Assembly (NCBI RefSeq): GCF_000519265.1
Contig: NZ_KI912608.1
Location: 3,516,921-3,580,920, forward strand
Source of the DNA: Desulfonatronum lacustre DSM 10312
Lineage (GTDB): Bacteria > Desulfobacterota > Desulfovibrionia > Desulfovibrionales > Desulfonatronaceae
Reading direction: 5' to 3'
DNA: 64,000 nt
Positions 26,819 through 35,062 of this stretch are shown one piece after another; position 1 is the stretch's first letter; each line of letters begins with the position of its first letter. The notes below the pieces were generated by a model. The model ran no database searches. It was not told where the DNA came from and was given only the letters and a program-made list of their open reading frames with translations. Both the position numbers and the translations under genes were made by a program.

Positions 26819-28053
26819 GATCCGGGAGCGGGATGCAGCCAGAGCCGTTCGCCACCGTCCAGGCCGGAGAGAACCTCGACCTGGTCGTCATGGACGCGGC
26901 CCAGGCGCAGGTGGCGCAAGGTGTAGGTGGAATCGTCATGGACCACGGCGGCCAGCTCCAGTTGCCCGATGCGGAGCACGGCCCGGGAATCCACGAGGAC
27001 CATTGGTTGCGCGGGCATGGGGATATGCAGCCGGACGAACATGCCGGGCCGCGGATTCGTGTCCGGGATGTCGGTGGTCCTGGGGAGGGCCGCATCGGCA
27101 GGTGGCGGGGAAGCGGGGACCAGCTTGACCAGAAAGGTCCGCGAGTCCGTCGCCGCCAGAGGTTCGACCTCGTCCACCACCACGGGGAACTCCCGGTCCA
27201 GGGCGTCCACCCGGGCCGTGAACCCCGTTCCCACGGTCATCATCTGGTGAAACCGTTCCGGCACCTGGACCTCCAGGCGCGAATCCGGACTGTGCAGCAA
27301 GAGCAGGGTCCGCCCCGGCTGGACCACATCGCCCGGCTCAACGGAGCGCCGGGCGATGATCCCCTCCTCGGAAGCCGTGATGCTGGTATGGCCCAGGGCC
27401 ACGGTGAGTTCCTGAATCCGCTGCTCCAGACGCGACTGCTGGGCTTCCAGTTCCTGGATGCTTTGCCCGGCCTGGCCGCTCTCGGCTCTGGCGGCCAGAA
27501 ACGCGGCCCGTGCGTGGTCCAGTTCCTGGGCGGCGGACGCGCCCTGGGCGTGCAGGGCTTCGATCCGGGCAAAGTCGGATTGGGCCAGGTCGAATCCGGC
27601 CTGGGCCTTTTCCTGGCCCTGATGTGCCCGCTTCAGCGCGGAGCCCAGGGCTTCCAGGTCATGGCGGCCCTGGGCCAGGCGGGACTGGAGTTCCCGGTCG
27701 TCCAATTCCAACAGGGTTTCCCCCCGCCGGATCCGTTGCCCCGGACGGACCAGGACACGCCGGACCTCGGCCTGAACCTGGGCGCTGACCGCGATCTCGA
27801 CCCTGGGCCGAATCTCGCCCACGGCCTCAATCCAGGCCGGTACGGCGGCTCGTAGCGCAACGGTAGTTTCCGTGCCTGGGGGCAGAACGCCGCCCTGGAG
27901 ACTGTTCCGAAAGTCGCTCTGGGCGCCACTCCGGACGCCGGGCGAGGATGGTTCGGGCGGGGCGTCCTTAAGCAACAACCATGCTCCGCTCAGCAGCAGG
28001 ATCAGCACGATGAGGGGAAGGAAAAGCAGCGGGCGGGGGAAGATGCGCGGCAT
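26815..28053 (-). CDS. RND efflux periplasmic adaptor subunit
   Basis: A membrane-fusion protein that links the permease to the outer-membrane channel. The N-terminal anchor (about 5-25, PLLFLPLIVLILLLSGAWLL) is followed by a lipoyl/biotinyl-type domain (about 80-115, VLVRPGQRIRRGETLLELDD), an alpha-hairpin coiled coil (about 120-205) and beta-barrel parts (about 210-400). The start at 28053 places the anchor at residue 5; an upstream ATG at 28134 would add a non-homologous 27 residues. It is first in the operon with the permease. Confidence 0.9.
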   Translation of the reverse strand: MPRIFPRPLLFLPLIVLILLLSGAWLLLKDAPPEPSSPGVRSGAQSDFRNSLQGGVLPPGTETTVALRAAVPAWIEAVGEIRPRVEIAVSAQVQAEVRRVLVRPGQRIRRGETLLELDDRELQSRLAQGRHDLEALGSALKRAHQGQEKAQAGFDLAQSDFARIEALHAQGASAAQELDHARAAFLAARAESGQAGQSIQELEAQQSRLEQRIQELTVALGHTSITASEEGIIARRSVEPGDVVQPGRTLLLLHSPDSRLEVQVPERFHQMMTVGTGFTARVDALDREFPVVVDEVEPLAATDSRTFLVKLVPASPPPADAALPRTTDIPDTNPRPGMFVRLHIPMPAQPMVLVDSRAVLRIGQLELAAVVHDDSTYTLRHLRLGRVHDDQVEVLSGLDGGERLWLHPAPGS

Positions 28054-28228
28054 AGGGGAAAGGGCGTTGTTTTTTCGGAAGCGGGATGCATTACCGAAGG
28101 TTGTCTTATCGACGTATGGTCCGCATCTTGTCAAATACGTCCGGAGCGGTCGGGTTCATTGAAAGGCGGGGGCGGAAGGTTTAGAAAAGCATCTTGATCG
28201 ACGTCACCGCAAAACGAGGAGGCCTTTG

Positions 28229-29401
28229 GTGCTCACGGCAATCCAAACCTTACAGGAACAGGTGCAGTACAACTGTTCCATTTCCGACGCCAATTTCAGC
28301 GGCGCGTTTTCCCTGTGCGGGCTGTTGCTGCGGATGCGGGAGCTCTACAAGTGGGAAACCGGGCTGGCCCCCTGGGAGGAGCCGGAACACGGGCTGATTC
28401 TGGACTGGGTGGAGCAGCGGGAAGAGTTGTGGCAGAAGCTGGAAGGGCAAAGCAGTGAGTCATTAAACCTGGACGGCGAGGAGTTGGACCCGTTCGAGGT
28501 GGAACGGGTCAACGAGCGGCTGGCGTCCCGGAACCTGCTCTACGGCGCGGGCTATGTGCTGGGGATGAAGCCCAGCTTTTTGCTGGCCGAGCCGGTGGAA
28601 TCGCAATTGGTCGAAGGGCTGCGGGTGTACACGGTGGACCACGAGTTGTGCCGGGACATTTTTGCGTCCCCGGTGATGCGCCAGGGCGAGCGGATCATCG
28701 CCCGCCGCCACGCCATGGCCTGCCTGCTCTGGGATGTGATCCAGGAACAGCGGCCCTCGGTTCGCCCGGCCCTGGACTACGCCCTGGCCGGGTACGGCCT
28801 GAATACGCGGGATCTGCTGCATGGTCCGGGTAACTACGGGACGGTCTACCAGCGGATGGTGGCCGAGGAACTGCAACTCTGGGTGCATCACGAGATCGGC
28901 GAGGCCCTGGAGGATGCTTTCCCCGGCGACGTCTGGCACCAGATGGTGGCCAACACCTGCCAGACCCTGGCCGAGGTGTTCATCCGGGCGGTCAAGGACC
29001 TCCTGGCCGACACCCACCCCCAGGGCCTGCTGGCCCGGATGATCCAGGAAGACCGCAAACCGTCCCTGGGGCTGTACCTGGCCATGATGCGGCCTCTTTC
29101 CAAGATGCTCTTTCCGGACATCTTCACCGTGTTTCCAGACTTCATCCGTTCCGGAAACTGGAGCGAGGTGGACCGGGCACGACGCAAGGCCCATGCCGCG
29201 AGCCGAGGCCTGGCCGCCAGACTGGTGGACATCCACGCTGCCGCCGACCCGTTTGATCACGCCCGAACCGTGGACCGGATCATCGAGGACGTGATCCGGC
29301 CTCTGGGGATTGTCGAGGGGATGGATGTGGAGGCGGAAGGGGAAAGCAACGGTATGGACGTGGCCGAGGCGAGTGCAAAGAGTTCTTGCGGGGGAGGTTA
29401 A
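28229..29401 (+). CDS. Conserved unknown protein, 391 aa class
   Basis: I do not recognise a characterised domain; it may be the family that annotation pipelines call Sfum_1244 (memory only, unverified). It is mostly helical and soluble, with CSISDANFSGAFSLCGLLLR near the start and a C-terminal tail SCGGG. GAGGAGG (28216-28222) six bases ahead decides the GTG start at 28229. It is divergent from the RND adaptor and convergent with ppiB, so it is likely a single-gene unit. Confidence 0.7.
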   Translation: MLTAIQTLQEQVQYNCSISDANFSGAFSLCGLLLRMRELYKWETGLAPWEEPEHGLILDWVEQREELWQKLEGQSSESLNLDGEELDPFEVERVNERLASRNLLYGAGYVLGMKPSFLLAEPVESQLVEGLRVYTVDHELCRDIFASPVMRQGERIIARRHAMACLLWDVIQEQRPSVRPALDYALAGYGLNTRDLLHGPGNYGTVYQRMVAEELQLWVHHEIGEALEDAFPGDVWHQMVANTCQTLAEVFIRAVKDLLADTHPQGLLARMIQEDRKPSLGLYLAMMRPLSKMLFPDIFTVFPDFIRSGNWSEVDRARRKAHAASRGLAARLVDIHAAADPFDHARTVDRIIEDVIRPLGIVEGMDVEAEGESNGMDVAEASAKSSCGGG

Positions 29402-29454
29402 ATCGCGAGGTCGGGCTTTTGCATTGAATGGTCCACGTTCGTCTGGAGGGCGGA

Positions 29455-29964
29455 TCATTCGAAGCGCCGGGCGGAAACGATATACACCTCGTCCTTGGGC
29501 AGTTCCGGGAAGTCCTCCGTGGCCTTGACCACCTTCCAGTTGATCTTCTTGACCACGTCCGAGCCTTCCACAACCTGGGCGAAGACCGCGTAGCCGTAGC
29601 CTTCGTCGGAATCGTCCTGATAGTCCAGGTCCGGACCGTTGTCCGCGGCATTGATGAAGAATTCATCCGTGGCGGAATCCTTTTCCGGTGCCCGGGCCAT
29701 GGCCACGCTGTCCTTGACGTTGGACAGCCCGCCCTTGGCCTCGTTGGGGATGGGGGCCAGCGTGGGTTTCTTGTTCAGTCCGCGGTCGTACCCGCCGCCT
29801 TGGATGACGAATCCGCGGACCACCCGGTGAAAAATGGTCCCGTCGTAATGCTTGGCGTCGACGTATTGCAGAAAATTGGCCACGGTACGCGGGGCCTTGT
29901 CCGGATACAGTTCAATGAGCAGGTCGCCCAAATTGGTTTCGATGAGGACGAACGGATTGTCCAT
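29455..29964 (-). CDS. ppiB: Peptidyl-prolyl cis-trans isomerase, cyclophilin type
   Basis: The 169-aa cyclophilin catalyses proline isomerisation during folding. KHYDGTIFHRVVRGFVIQGG (about 39-58) is the family signature with the catalytic Arg, and DSATDEFFINAADN (about 94-107) follows. There is no signal peptide, so it is cytoplasmic. It lies alone between convergent and divergent neighbours. Confidence 0.94.
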   Translation of the reverse strand: MDNPFVLIETNLGDLLIELYPDKAPRTVANFLQYVDAKHYDGTIFHRVVRGFVIQGGGYDRGLNKKPTLAPIPNEAKGGLSNVKDSVAMARAPEKDSATDEFFINAADNGPDLDYQDDSDEGYGYAVFAQVVEGSDVVKKINWKVVKATEDFPELPKDEVYIVSARRFE

Positions 29965-30227
29965 GAGCGGTTCTCCATGTCGTGCGGGATGATATGGTCG
30001 GATGAATATGCGGAAAGACTTCCCGGAAAGCTCTTTGAACCTTGCTTTTCCTTGTGCGGACGGTCATACTGAAGATGTCCGTAAAAGACAAAGGGTGCAG
30101 AGCCGCATGCTCATTTTCGGCGGTTCAACTAATCGGTGTCACACGAATCGGCTCCGCGTTCGCTTGGATCAGCGCGGAGGTATCGCATCCGCGTCGAGTT
30201 GGATGCAAAATCCAGAGGAGGTGTCCC

Positions 30228-30668
30228 ATGTCGAACATTAAGAAGATTCTGTGCGCGGTGGATTTCTCATCCGTCAGCGAAAAGGTGGCGGACTACGCGA
30301 AATCTCTGGCCAAGCCACTGGACGCGGAAGTCGTCTGCATCCATGTGGTTCCGTCCGGAACCATCTACGCCGACTTCGGCATCCCGATGAACTCCATGGA
30401 AACGTTTTGCACGACCATGGTTTCGGAAGGAGAAAAGACTCTGGCCGAATTCATGGAGCGCCATTTCAGCGACATGAATTGTCGGGCCAAGGTGACCTGC
30501 GGCGACTTTTCCGAGGAAATCCTGAATTGCGCCAAGGAAGAGCAGGCTGACATGATCGTGATGGGCACCCACGGGCGTAAGGGCATGGATCGTCTGCTGT
30601 TCGGCTCGGTGGCCGAAAAGGTGCTCCGCCAAGCTCCTTGCCCGGTGGTGGCGGTGCGTCCGAGTTAG
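30228..30668 (+). CDS. Universal stress protein (UspA family)
   Basis: The 146-aa protein has the Usp fold. The N-terminus is KKILCAVDFSSVSEKVADYA and the ATP-loop motif MGTHGRKGMDRLLFGSVAEK lies at about 113-132, matching the G-x2-G-x9-G-[ST] type. It begins at ATG 30228, since AGAGGAGG precedes it; an upstream in-frame ATG at 30042 gives a non-homologous extension. It ends at a strong terminator. The 263-bp gap before it holds the likely promoter, not pinpointed. Confidence 0.9.
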   Translation: MSNIKKILCAVDFSSVSEKVADYAKSLAKPLDAEVVCIHVVPSGTIYADFGIPMNSMETFCTTMVSEGEKTLAEFMERHFSDMNCRAKVTCGDFSEEILNCAKEEQADMIVMGTHGRKGMDRLLFGSVAEKVLRQAPCPVVAVRPS

Positions 30669-30689
30669 CCTCGGTTCAAGCGTAAACGT

Positions 30690-30735
30690 AAACGGGCCGG
30701 GTCGTCTTGCTGACGATCCGGCCCGTTTGTTTTAT
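30690..30735 (+). terminator. Strong rho-independent terminator after the usp gene
   Basis: AAACGGGCCGG (30690-30700) pairs with CCGGCCCGTTT (30718-30728); further pairing occurs between TCGT and ACGA inside the loop; GTTTTATTTC follows. Confidence 0.9.
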
Positions 30736-31087
30736 TTCTCCCTCTGGCCTAGACCTAGGCTTGGTCCTGGTTCTGGGCATGGGGTGCGGCTCGGAGGAAC
30801 AGCCTGCCAGATATGCGGATTTTCTGGCCAAGGTGATCAGACAGATATTACGGGAAGAAGCCGATCCAGACAGGCAGCGGGAAATCTGCAAGACGATCCT
30901 GGCCCACTTGGGAGTGCTGCCGAGCCTTTGCACGTGCCTACGCAACTGATCCCGGGCAAGAAAAACGTACTGCTGGAGATCAACGCAACACAGCCAGACC
31001 GGCCAGAACCTGAACAATCATAAGGAGAACGGGTATACCGTGCTTTTCTTTGTGCGGGAGAAAGCAAACATGACTTTTGTTGAGCAG
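30736..31087 (+). pseudogene. Possible gene remnant in the gap between usp and the toxin gene
   Basis: Between the terminator and the toxin gene, one frame reads YADFLAKVIRQILREEADPD then RQREICKTILAHLG (about 30810-30915). After an apparent frameshift another reads PGKKNVLLEINATQPDRPEP (about 30952-31012). The pattern resembles the N-terminal linker of phospholipase-D/DUF3427-type helicases, but this is from memory and weak. No intact ORF or promoter is evident. Confidence 0.25.
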
Positions 31088-31531
31088 TTACAAAAATAGC
31101 TGCTCCAAGGCTTCTTGGGCAGTCAGGATACGCAGTCCCGGCAGAGGTTTGACGGCCAAAAGGTCGTGGTCGCCGGTAATCAGCCATTCGGCCTGCGCGG
31201 CAAGGGCGGCATGGATGAACATGTCGTCGGACGCATCCCGGCAAAAGGATTGCGATGCGATGCCTTCGGGAACACGTATCCATTGCCCGGCGGCGCGGAG
31301 GTCGTGCAATATGGAGTGGCGCAATTCCATGCTGATGTAGCGGTCAAACTTGGGCAGCCAGAGTCTTGTTTGCAATTCGGCAAAGGTGGCCTCGGAAAAA
31401 ACAGGTTGGCCAAGGCCCAGAACGGCTCGCGCCAGTTGGGCCGGGCAGCCTTCGCGGGACAGGGCCGCGCTGATCCAGATATTGGTGTCGAGTACGACCA
31501 ACGGCCGTTGCCGTTCAGCTTTCATCGGCAA
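31088..31531 (-). CDS. PIN-domain toxin of a type II toxin-antitoxin pair
   Basis: The 147-aa protein is a PIN-fold ribonuclease of the COG1569 type. LVVLDTNIWISAAL (about 11-24) holds the first acidic residue, FAELQTRL the second, DASDDMFIHAALAAQAEWLI (about 99-118) the third and TGDHDLLAVKPLPG the last. It overlaps the antitoxin gene by 17 bp. The target RNA is unknown. Confidence 0.85.
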   Translation of the reverse strand: MPMKAERQRPLVVLDTNIWISAALSREGCPAQLARAVLGLGQPVFSEATFAELQTRLWLPKFDRYISMELRHSILHDLRAAGQWIRVPEGIASQSFCRDASDDMFIHAALAAQAEWLITGDHDLLAVKPLPGLRILTAQEALEQLFL

Positions 31532-31766
31532 GGAGTTTTTCGAGGGTATCGCTGGTCAGTCCGGCAGCGGCCGCTTCTCTGGCGGACTGGTCCAGGGTTT
31601 GGCGGAGACGGTCGGCGTAAAATGCGCGCATGGCTTCATAGTCCTGGGGATTGACCATCACCCCGACCATCCTGTTGTGCCGCATGACGCCGACCGGTTC
31701 GCGCTGAGCGCGATCAAGAAATTCGCCAAAATGGGTTTTTGCCTCGTTTGCGGTGTAGGTATGCAT
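31515..31766 (-). CDS. Phd/YefM-family antitoxin
   Basis: The likely start MHTYTANEAKTHFGEFLDRA is a classic Phd-type DNA-binding N-terminus (YTANEAKTHF, residues 3-12), giving 83 aa. The longer frame (start 31826) would run through the operator palindrome and lacks homology; GGGAGG lies just ahead of 31766. The C-terminal half binds the toxin. It precedes and overlaps the PIN toxin gene. Confidence 0.85.
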   Translation of the reverse strand: MHTYTANEAKTHFGEFLDRAQREPVGVMRHNRMVGVMVNPQDYEAMRAFYADRLRQTLDQSAREAAAAGLTSDTLEKLLADES

Positions 31767-31800
31767 CTTGCCTCCCTGGTTGTATAATTTTTTGATCATT

Positions 31801-31826
31801 TTGACCGAATCGTTCGATTCGGTCAA
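31801..31826 (-). promoter_or_regulatory. Perfect palindrome operator of the toxin-antitoxin operon
   Basis: TTGACCGAATCG (31801-31812) and CGATTCGGTCAA (31815-31826) are a perfect 12-bp inverted repeat with a 2-base spacer. It lies 35 bp upstream of the antitoxin ATG. On the minus strand it begins with TTGACC, a good -35 box, with CAAAAT 17 bp downstream. The antitoxin probably binds here to repress its operon. Confidence 0.75.
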
Positions 31827-32285
31827 GGGTTCTTGCCCCCTTTTTCTTCATCCGTGCAGTCCGTGTAATCTGCGGATGAGAGTTGTTTTCATCTTCATAA
31901 AACATCCAGTCCGGCAAGTTCACCCTGCTCATGGTGGACGACTTTTCGGCCGATCCGTCCCCGCGTCCTGAAATTGAAACGGTATACTCGTTCAGGATTA
32001 CCCGGTCGCGCAGGGCAACGGCTTATAGAGAAGGGGATTTTATGCGCTTGCTGACCGTGGCCTCTGATCATGACAGTTCATGCGGGAAGCTATGAGATGC
32101 ATCCGGAGGGGGACAATGTTGGAATTTGAGGGAGGTGTCACGTCCAAGCACACGTAGCACGGTCTTCCAGGAAAGGACCAGCGTCGCGTTGATAATGGGC
32201 GAAGGGTTGGATTGACGGTCGCCGGGGCAACTGCTCCAGACGGTGGGCAGGCAATCCGCGCGGTGGCGGACACCCAGGTCCGCCC
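31827..32285. repeat. Intergenic region with two short repeat-like hairpins and no confident gene
   Basis: At 31849-31878 CATCCG and CGGATG bracket an imperfect hairpin containing CCGTGTAATCTGCGGATG, a type of text seen in dispersed repeats (memory). At 32266-32283 GCGGAC and GTCCGC form a second hairpin that runs into the stop codon of the SagB-like gene. A 54-codon frame (31931-32095, from ATGGTGGACGAC) has no recognisable similarity and is not called. Promoters here are not clear. Confidence 0.45.
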
Positions 32286-33020
32286 CTACCGCGGCTTGCC
32301 CACCGGGATCAGGTACAACGGGGCTTCGCCGGATGACAGGTTCAGCAGGGCGGCCACGTCCCGGTCGTCGAATGCGCCGATGACCACGCTGCCCAGGCCC
32401 AGGGCCACGGCCTGCAGGGACAGGTTCTGGGCGGCATGGCCGGCTTCCATGTCCACGTAGCGGATCGCGCGGCGGCCGTAGCGGGTTTCGGTCCGGGCGT
32501 GGACCGCGGTGACGGCGAAGGTGACCGGAGCCTGGAGCAGGGCGGACTGGTTCAGGGCGGCCCGGGCCAGGGACTGCCGCTGGTCCTCCTGGAGTACCGG
32601 GATGAGATCATGACGTCCTGGCGCGTAGCGGTACGCGCCAGGGGCGAGGCCTTCGGCCCGCCCGACGATGACGATGATCTCCAGGGGATAGGTCGCCCCG
32701 GCCGAGGGCGCCGTGCGCAGCCCCCGCCGGGGCTCGGTGACGCCCTGGGCGGCCCAGAGCAGTTGGCCGATCTCGGCCGGGGTTACGGGGTGGTCGCTGA
32801 AGCCGCGCACGGAGCGGCGCAGGGCCAGGGCTTCCTCCAGGGAGACGGGGCCGGACAGGGCCGGTTCGGGGAGTTGGATGGCTTGCGGTGTGGGCATGGC
32901 CTCACCTCCGGATTGCTGATCAGCATTGCAGGCAACACCCCAGAACACCAGGCAGAGAAGTGCGGCGGCCACCTTCAGGCCGCTCCAGGGCATGTCCCGG
33001 GACATGGGCCAGGCCCTCAT
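32286..33020 (-). CDS. SagB/ThcOx-type nitroreductase-fold oxidoreductase, exported
   Basis: This flavin-dependent oxidoreductase-like protein has RRSVRGFSDHPVTPAEIGQL (about 69-88) with the FMN-binding Arg, followed by LLWAAQGVTEP, and a C-terminal GHAAQNLSLQAVALGLGSVV (about 188-207). The N-terminus (MRAWPMSRDM, then a hydrophobic stretch ending FWGVAC) suggests an exported protein, possibly a lipoprotein with a non-ideal lipobox. The start at 33020 overlaps the amphi-Trp gene stop by 4 bp (ATGA). The stop codon sits at a repeat-like hairpin. The substrate is unknown. Confidence 0.8.
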   Translation of the reverse strand: MRAWPMSRDMPWSGLKVAAALLCLVFWGVACNADQQSGGEAMPTPQAIQLPEPALSGPVSLEEALALRRSVRGFSDHPVTPAEIGQLLWAAQGVTEPRRGLRTAPSAGATYPLEIIVIVGRAEGLAPGAYRYAPGRHDLIPVLQEDQRQSLARAALNQSALLQAPVTFAVTAVHARTETRYGRRAIRYVDMEAGHAAQNLSLQAVALGLGSVVIGAFDDRDVAALLNLSSGEAPLYLIPVGKPR

Positions 33021-33286
33021 GCCAGCTCGACGCCGCTGGTCGCCGATCCGCCGCCGGGCCGCCATTCCAGTTCCACTTCCAGGCTCATTTTCTCCCCGTC
33101 TCGCTTGGTTTCCCGCTCCAGCTTGGTTTCCAGGACCAGGTTTTGGGGAATCCGGACCTGTTGTTCCTGGTCTCCCTGCCGCAAAATCACTTCCCCCGCC
33201 TCGACCTTGTCCGCCAATTGCCGCAGAAACGCCGCTACATCGCCCCGGCTTTTGGGTTCTTCGCTTTTGAACAGCACTTCTTCCAT
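33017..33286 (-). CDS. Amphi-Trp domain protein
   Basis: The 89-aa protein begins with a short strand (EEVLFKSEEPKSRGDVAAFL), then a helix, and ends in beta strands with VELEWRPGGG carrying the conserved Trp. Amphi-Trp domain proteins are small and of unknown function, often beside oxidoreductases. The gene precedes and overlaps the SagB-like gene, so the two are probably one operon. Confidence 0.8.
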   Translation of the reverse strand: MEEVLFKSEEPKSRGDVAAFLRQLADKVEAGEVILRQGDQEQQVRIPQNLVLETKLERETKRDGEKMSLEVELEWRPGGGSATSGVELA

Positions 33287-33308
33287 TATGGTGGGCCTCC
33301 TTTTTTGG

Positions 33309-33337
33309 GGTTCAACGGTTCAACGGTTCAACGGTTT
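33309..33337. repeat. 8-bp tandem repeat
   Basis: Three copies of TTCAACGG in a row, starting near 33311, in the gap upstream of the amphi-Trp gene. They lie close to the truncated MITE copy. Confidence 0.7.
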
Positions 33338-33362
33338 AGTGACTCAGCTCTCATCAAATACA

Positions 33363-33490
33363 GTATCTATTCAGCACATTTTGTGTCCGCTCTTGCTCCG
33401 GCAATCGGGGGCGGCGCTTCGCTATCGGAATCGGAACAGCAAAAATTTTGAACGCTTCCCAGCGTTTTCGATTCCAATCCCGATTCCCGC
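33363..33490. mobile_element. MITE-like palindromic element, copy B, truncated
   Basis: One end (GTATCTATTCAGCACA, 33363-33378) matches the terminal repeat of copies A and C with one change. The inner text, in opposite orientation (TCGGAATCGGAACAG near 33425, AACGCTTCCCAGCGTT near 33451, CGATTCCAATCCCGATTCCC near 33469), matches them too. The second end is missing; sequence breaks off near 33490 before a TTCACCC repeat. No target duplication can be seen. Confidence 0.75.
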
Positions 33491-33504
33491 CCTCGACCTC
33501 CGCC

Positions 33505-33532
33505 TTCACCCTTCACCCTTCACCCTTCACCC
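33505..33532. repeat. 7-bp tandem repeat TTCACCC x4
   Basis: Four perfect copies of TTCACCC at 33505-33532, just after the truncated element and 9 bp before the stop of the DUF1343 gene. Confidence 0.85.
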
Positions 33533-33540
33533 GCATTCCC

Positions 33541-34950
33541 TCACCTCGGTTCATACAACAAATATTTCCGCCGCAACTCCTTGAACCGGTCCCGTCTTGG
33601 AGCGATGGCCCGTTCGATGGCTTCGGCGTCCGCGCCCTGGGAGACCATGAGCCGGATTTGGTCCGTGCCCAGGGCCCGGTCGAACAGGCTTTCCCGGATG
33701 CCCGGATTGTCGAAGAGTTTGCGTTCCGGGTAGAGAGTCTGGAGGATGGTCATCAGGGTGATCTGGGCGGTCATGGGGCGCAGGGCCAGGGGATCGGTGA
33801 CCACCAGGTGCGCGCCGTGCACGGTTTGTCCGGCATGGCCGCCGTAGCCCGGAACGTAGGAGATGGGGCGGGCGCGGAGCCCGGGGATGTTCCGGGCATT
33901 GATGGCCGCCACCAGCTTGTGGCGGTCCATCCAGGGCGCGGCCAGACACTCGAAGGGCAGGGTGTAGCCCACTCCGATGTTCAGGCCGCCCCGCGTTTCG
34001 CCCAGCACGCCGGTCAGGCTGTAATGCACCGCCGAAATGGGCCAGGGGATGTGCGTGGATGTGGGCACCCAGGGCAGGCCGGTATCCGGGTAGCGCATGG
34101 TCCGCCGGTAGTTGGCCATGGGGATGATGGACAGCTGGCAGGGTTTGGCCAGGAACTCGCTGTTCAGCATCCAGGCCAGTTCGCCGGGGGTCATCCCGTA
34201 CAGGGAGGCGATATCGTACTGCCCGATGCCGCTGCGGAACCGGCTGGTGTCCAGCACCGGGCCGTCCACGAAATCCGCGCCGATGGGGTTGGGCCGGTCC
34301 AGGACGATGAACGGAACCCCGGCCTCGGCGCAGGCGGCCATCATGTCGGCCATGGCGTAGATGTACGTGTAGGAGCTGGCCCCGATGTCCTGGATGTCGT
34401 AGAGCACCGCGTCCAGTCCGGCCAGCATGGCCGGGGTGGGTTTGCGGCGGTAGATGCTGTACACCGGCACCCCGGTCAGGGGCTCCACGTCGTCGGTCAC
34501 GGCCTCCCCGGCGTAGATGTCCCCGCGAATGCCGTGCTCCGGGGCGAACAGCGCCCCCAGGCGGACGTCGGGATGCTCGTGCAGCAGGTCGATGGTCGAG
34601 CGCAGTTTGGCGTCCACCCCGGTGGGGTTGGTCAGCAGGCCCACGGTGCGTCCCTTGAGCAGCAAATCGAAAAACGAGATCATCACCTGCCCGCCGTCCG
34701 CTCCGCGCACCGTGGTCCGCCAGTCCCGGTCCAGCAGGACGTCCACGCCGAGGATCACGCGAGACTCAGTGGTCCGGGTGAAACTCCCGTCTCCGGCCGG
34801 AGACGCGAAAGAGGAATGCGCGGTGGATGGATCGGTAGAGGGCACGGAAGACGGCACGGGAGCGGGGGACGTCCGGGACGTGATGGCGGAGCAGCCGCTG
34901 ATTCCCGTCAGCAGGAAAAAAAACACCAATACGGAAAACAAATGCGTCAT
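33541..34950 (-). CDS. DUF1343/NamZ-like exo-beta-N-acetylmuramidase lipoprotein
   Basis: A 469-aa lipoprotein. The start at 34950 gives MTHLFSVLVFFFLLTGISGC with the lipobox ISGC, so the mature N-terminus is Cys20. The body matches DUF1343 (NamZ family): VGLLTNPTGVDAKLRSTIDL, FAPEHGIRGDIYAGE, YDIQDIGASSYTYIYAMADM and IVLDRPNPIGADFVDGP. NamZ proteins remove terminal MurNAc from peptidoglycan fragments, so it likely works in cell-wall recycling. The longer frame from 35043 has no homology. Confidence 0.88.
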   Translation of the reverse strand: MTHLFSVLVFFFLLTGISGCSAITSRTSPAPVPSSVPSTDPSTAHSSFASPAGDGSFTRTTESRVILGVDVLLDRDWRTTVRGADGGQVMISFFDLLLKGRTVGLLTNPTGVDAKLRSTIDLLHEHPDVRLGALFAPEHGIRGDIYAGEAVTDDVEPLTGVPVYSIYRRKPTPAMLAGLDAVLYDIQDIGASSYTYIYAMADMMAACAEAGVPFIVLDRPNPIGADFVDGPVLDTSRFRSGIGQYDIASLYGMTPGELAWMLNSEFLAKPCQLSIIPMANYRRTMRYPDTGLPWVPTSTHIPWPISAVHYSLTGVLGETRGGLNIGVGYTLPFECLAAPWMDRHKLVAAINARNIPGLRARPISYVPGYGGHAGQTVHGAHLVVTDPLALRPMTAQITLMTILQTLYPERKLFDNPGIRESLFDRALGTDQIRLMVSQGADAEAIERAIAPRRDRFKELRRKYLLYEPR

Positions 34951-35062
34951 GAAGTGACCTTGCCTGGTATCGACGACAGGTTTATCAGTGATGCGGGCAA
35001 CGTCTTCACGGTTCGACGTCGGGGGCGCCCACGGCCCTTTCACGATGTGAACGGGTCACCCA

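Noticed and set aside
31797..31835. tRNA-like TTCGATTC string
   Set aside because: It is part of the operator palindrome; no cloverleaf can be drawn.
31931..32095. 54-codon frame starting ATGGTGGACGAC
   Set aside because: No ribosome site, no similarity and a location in a repeat-rich gap.
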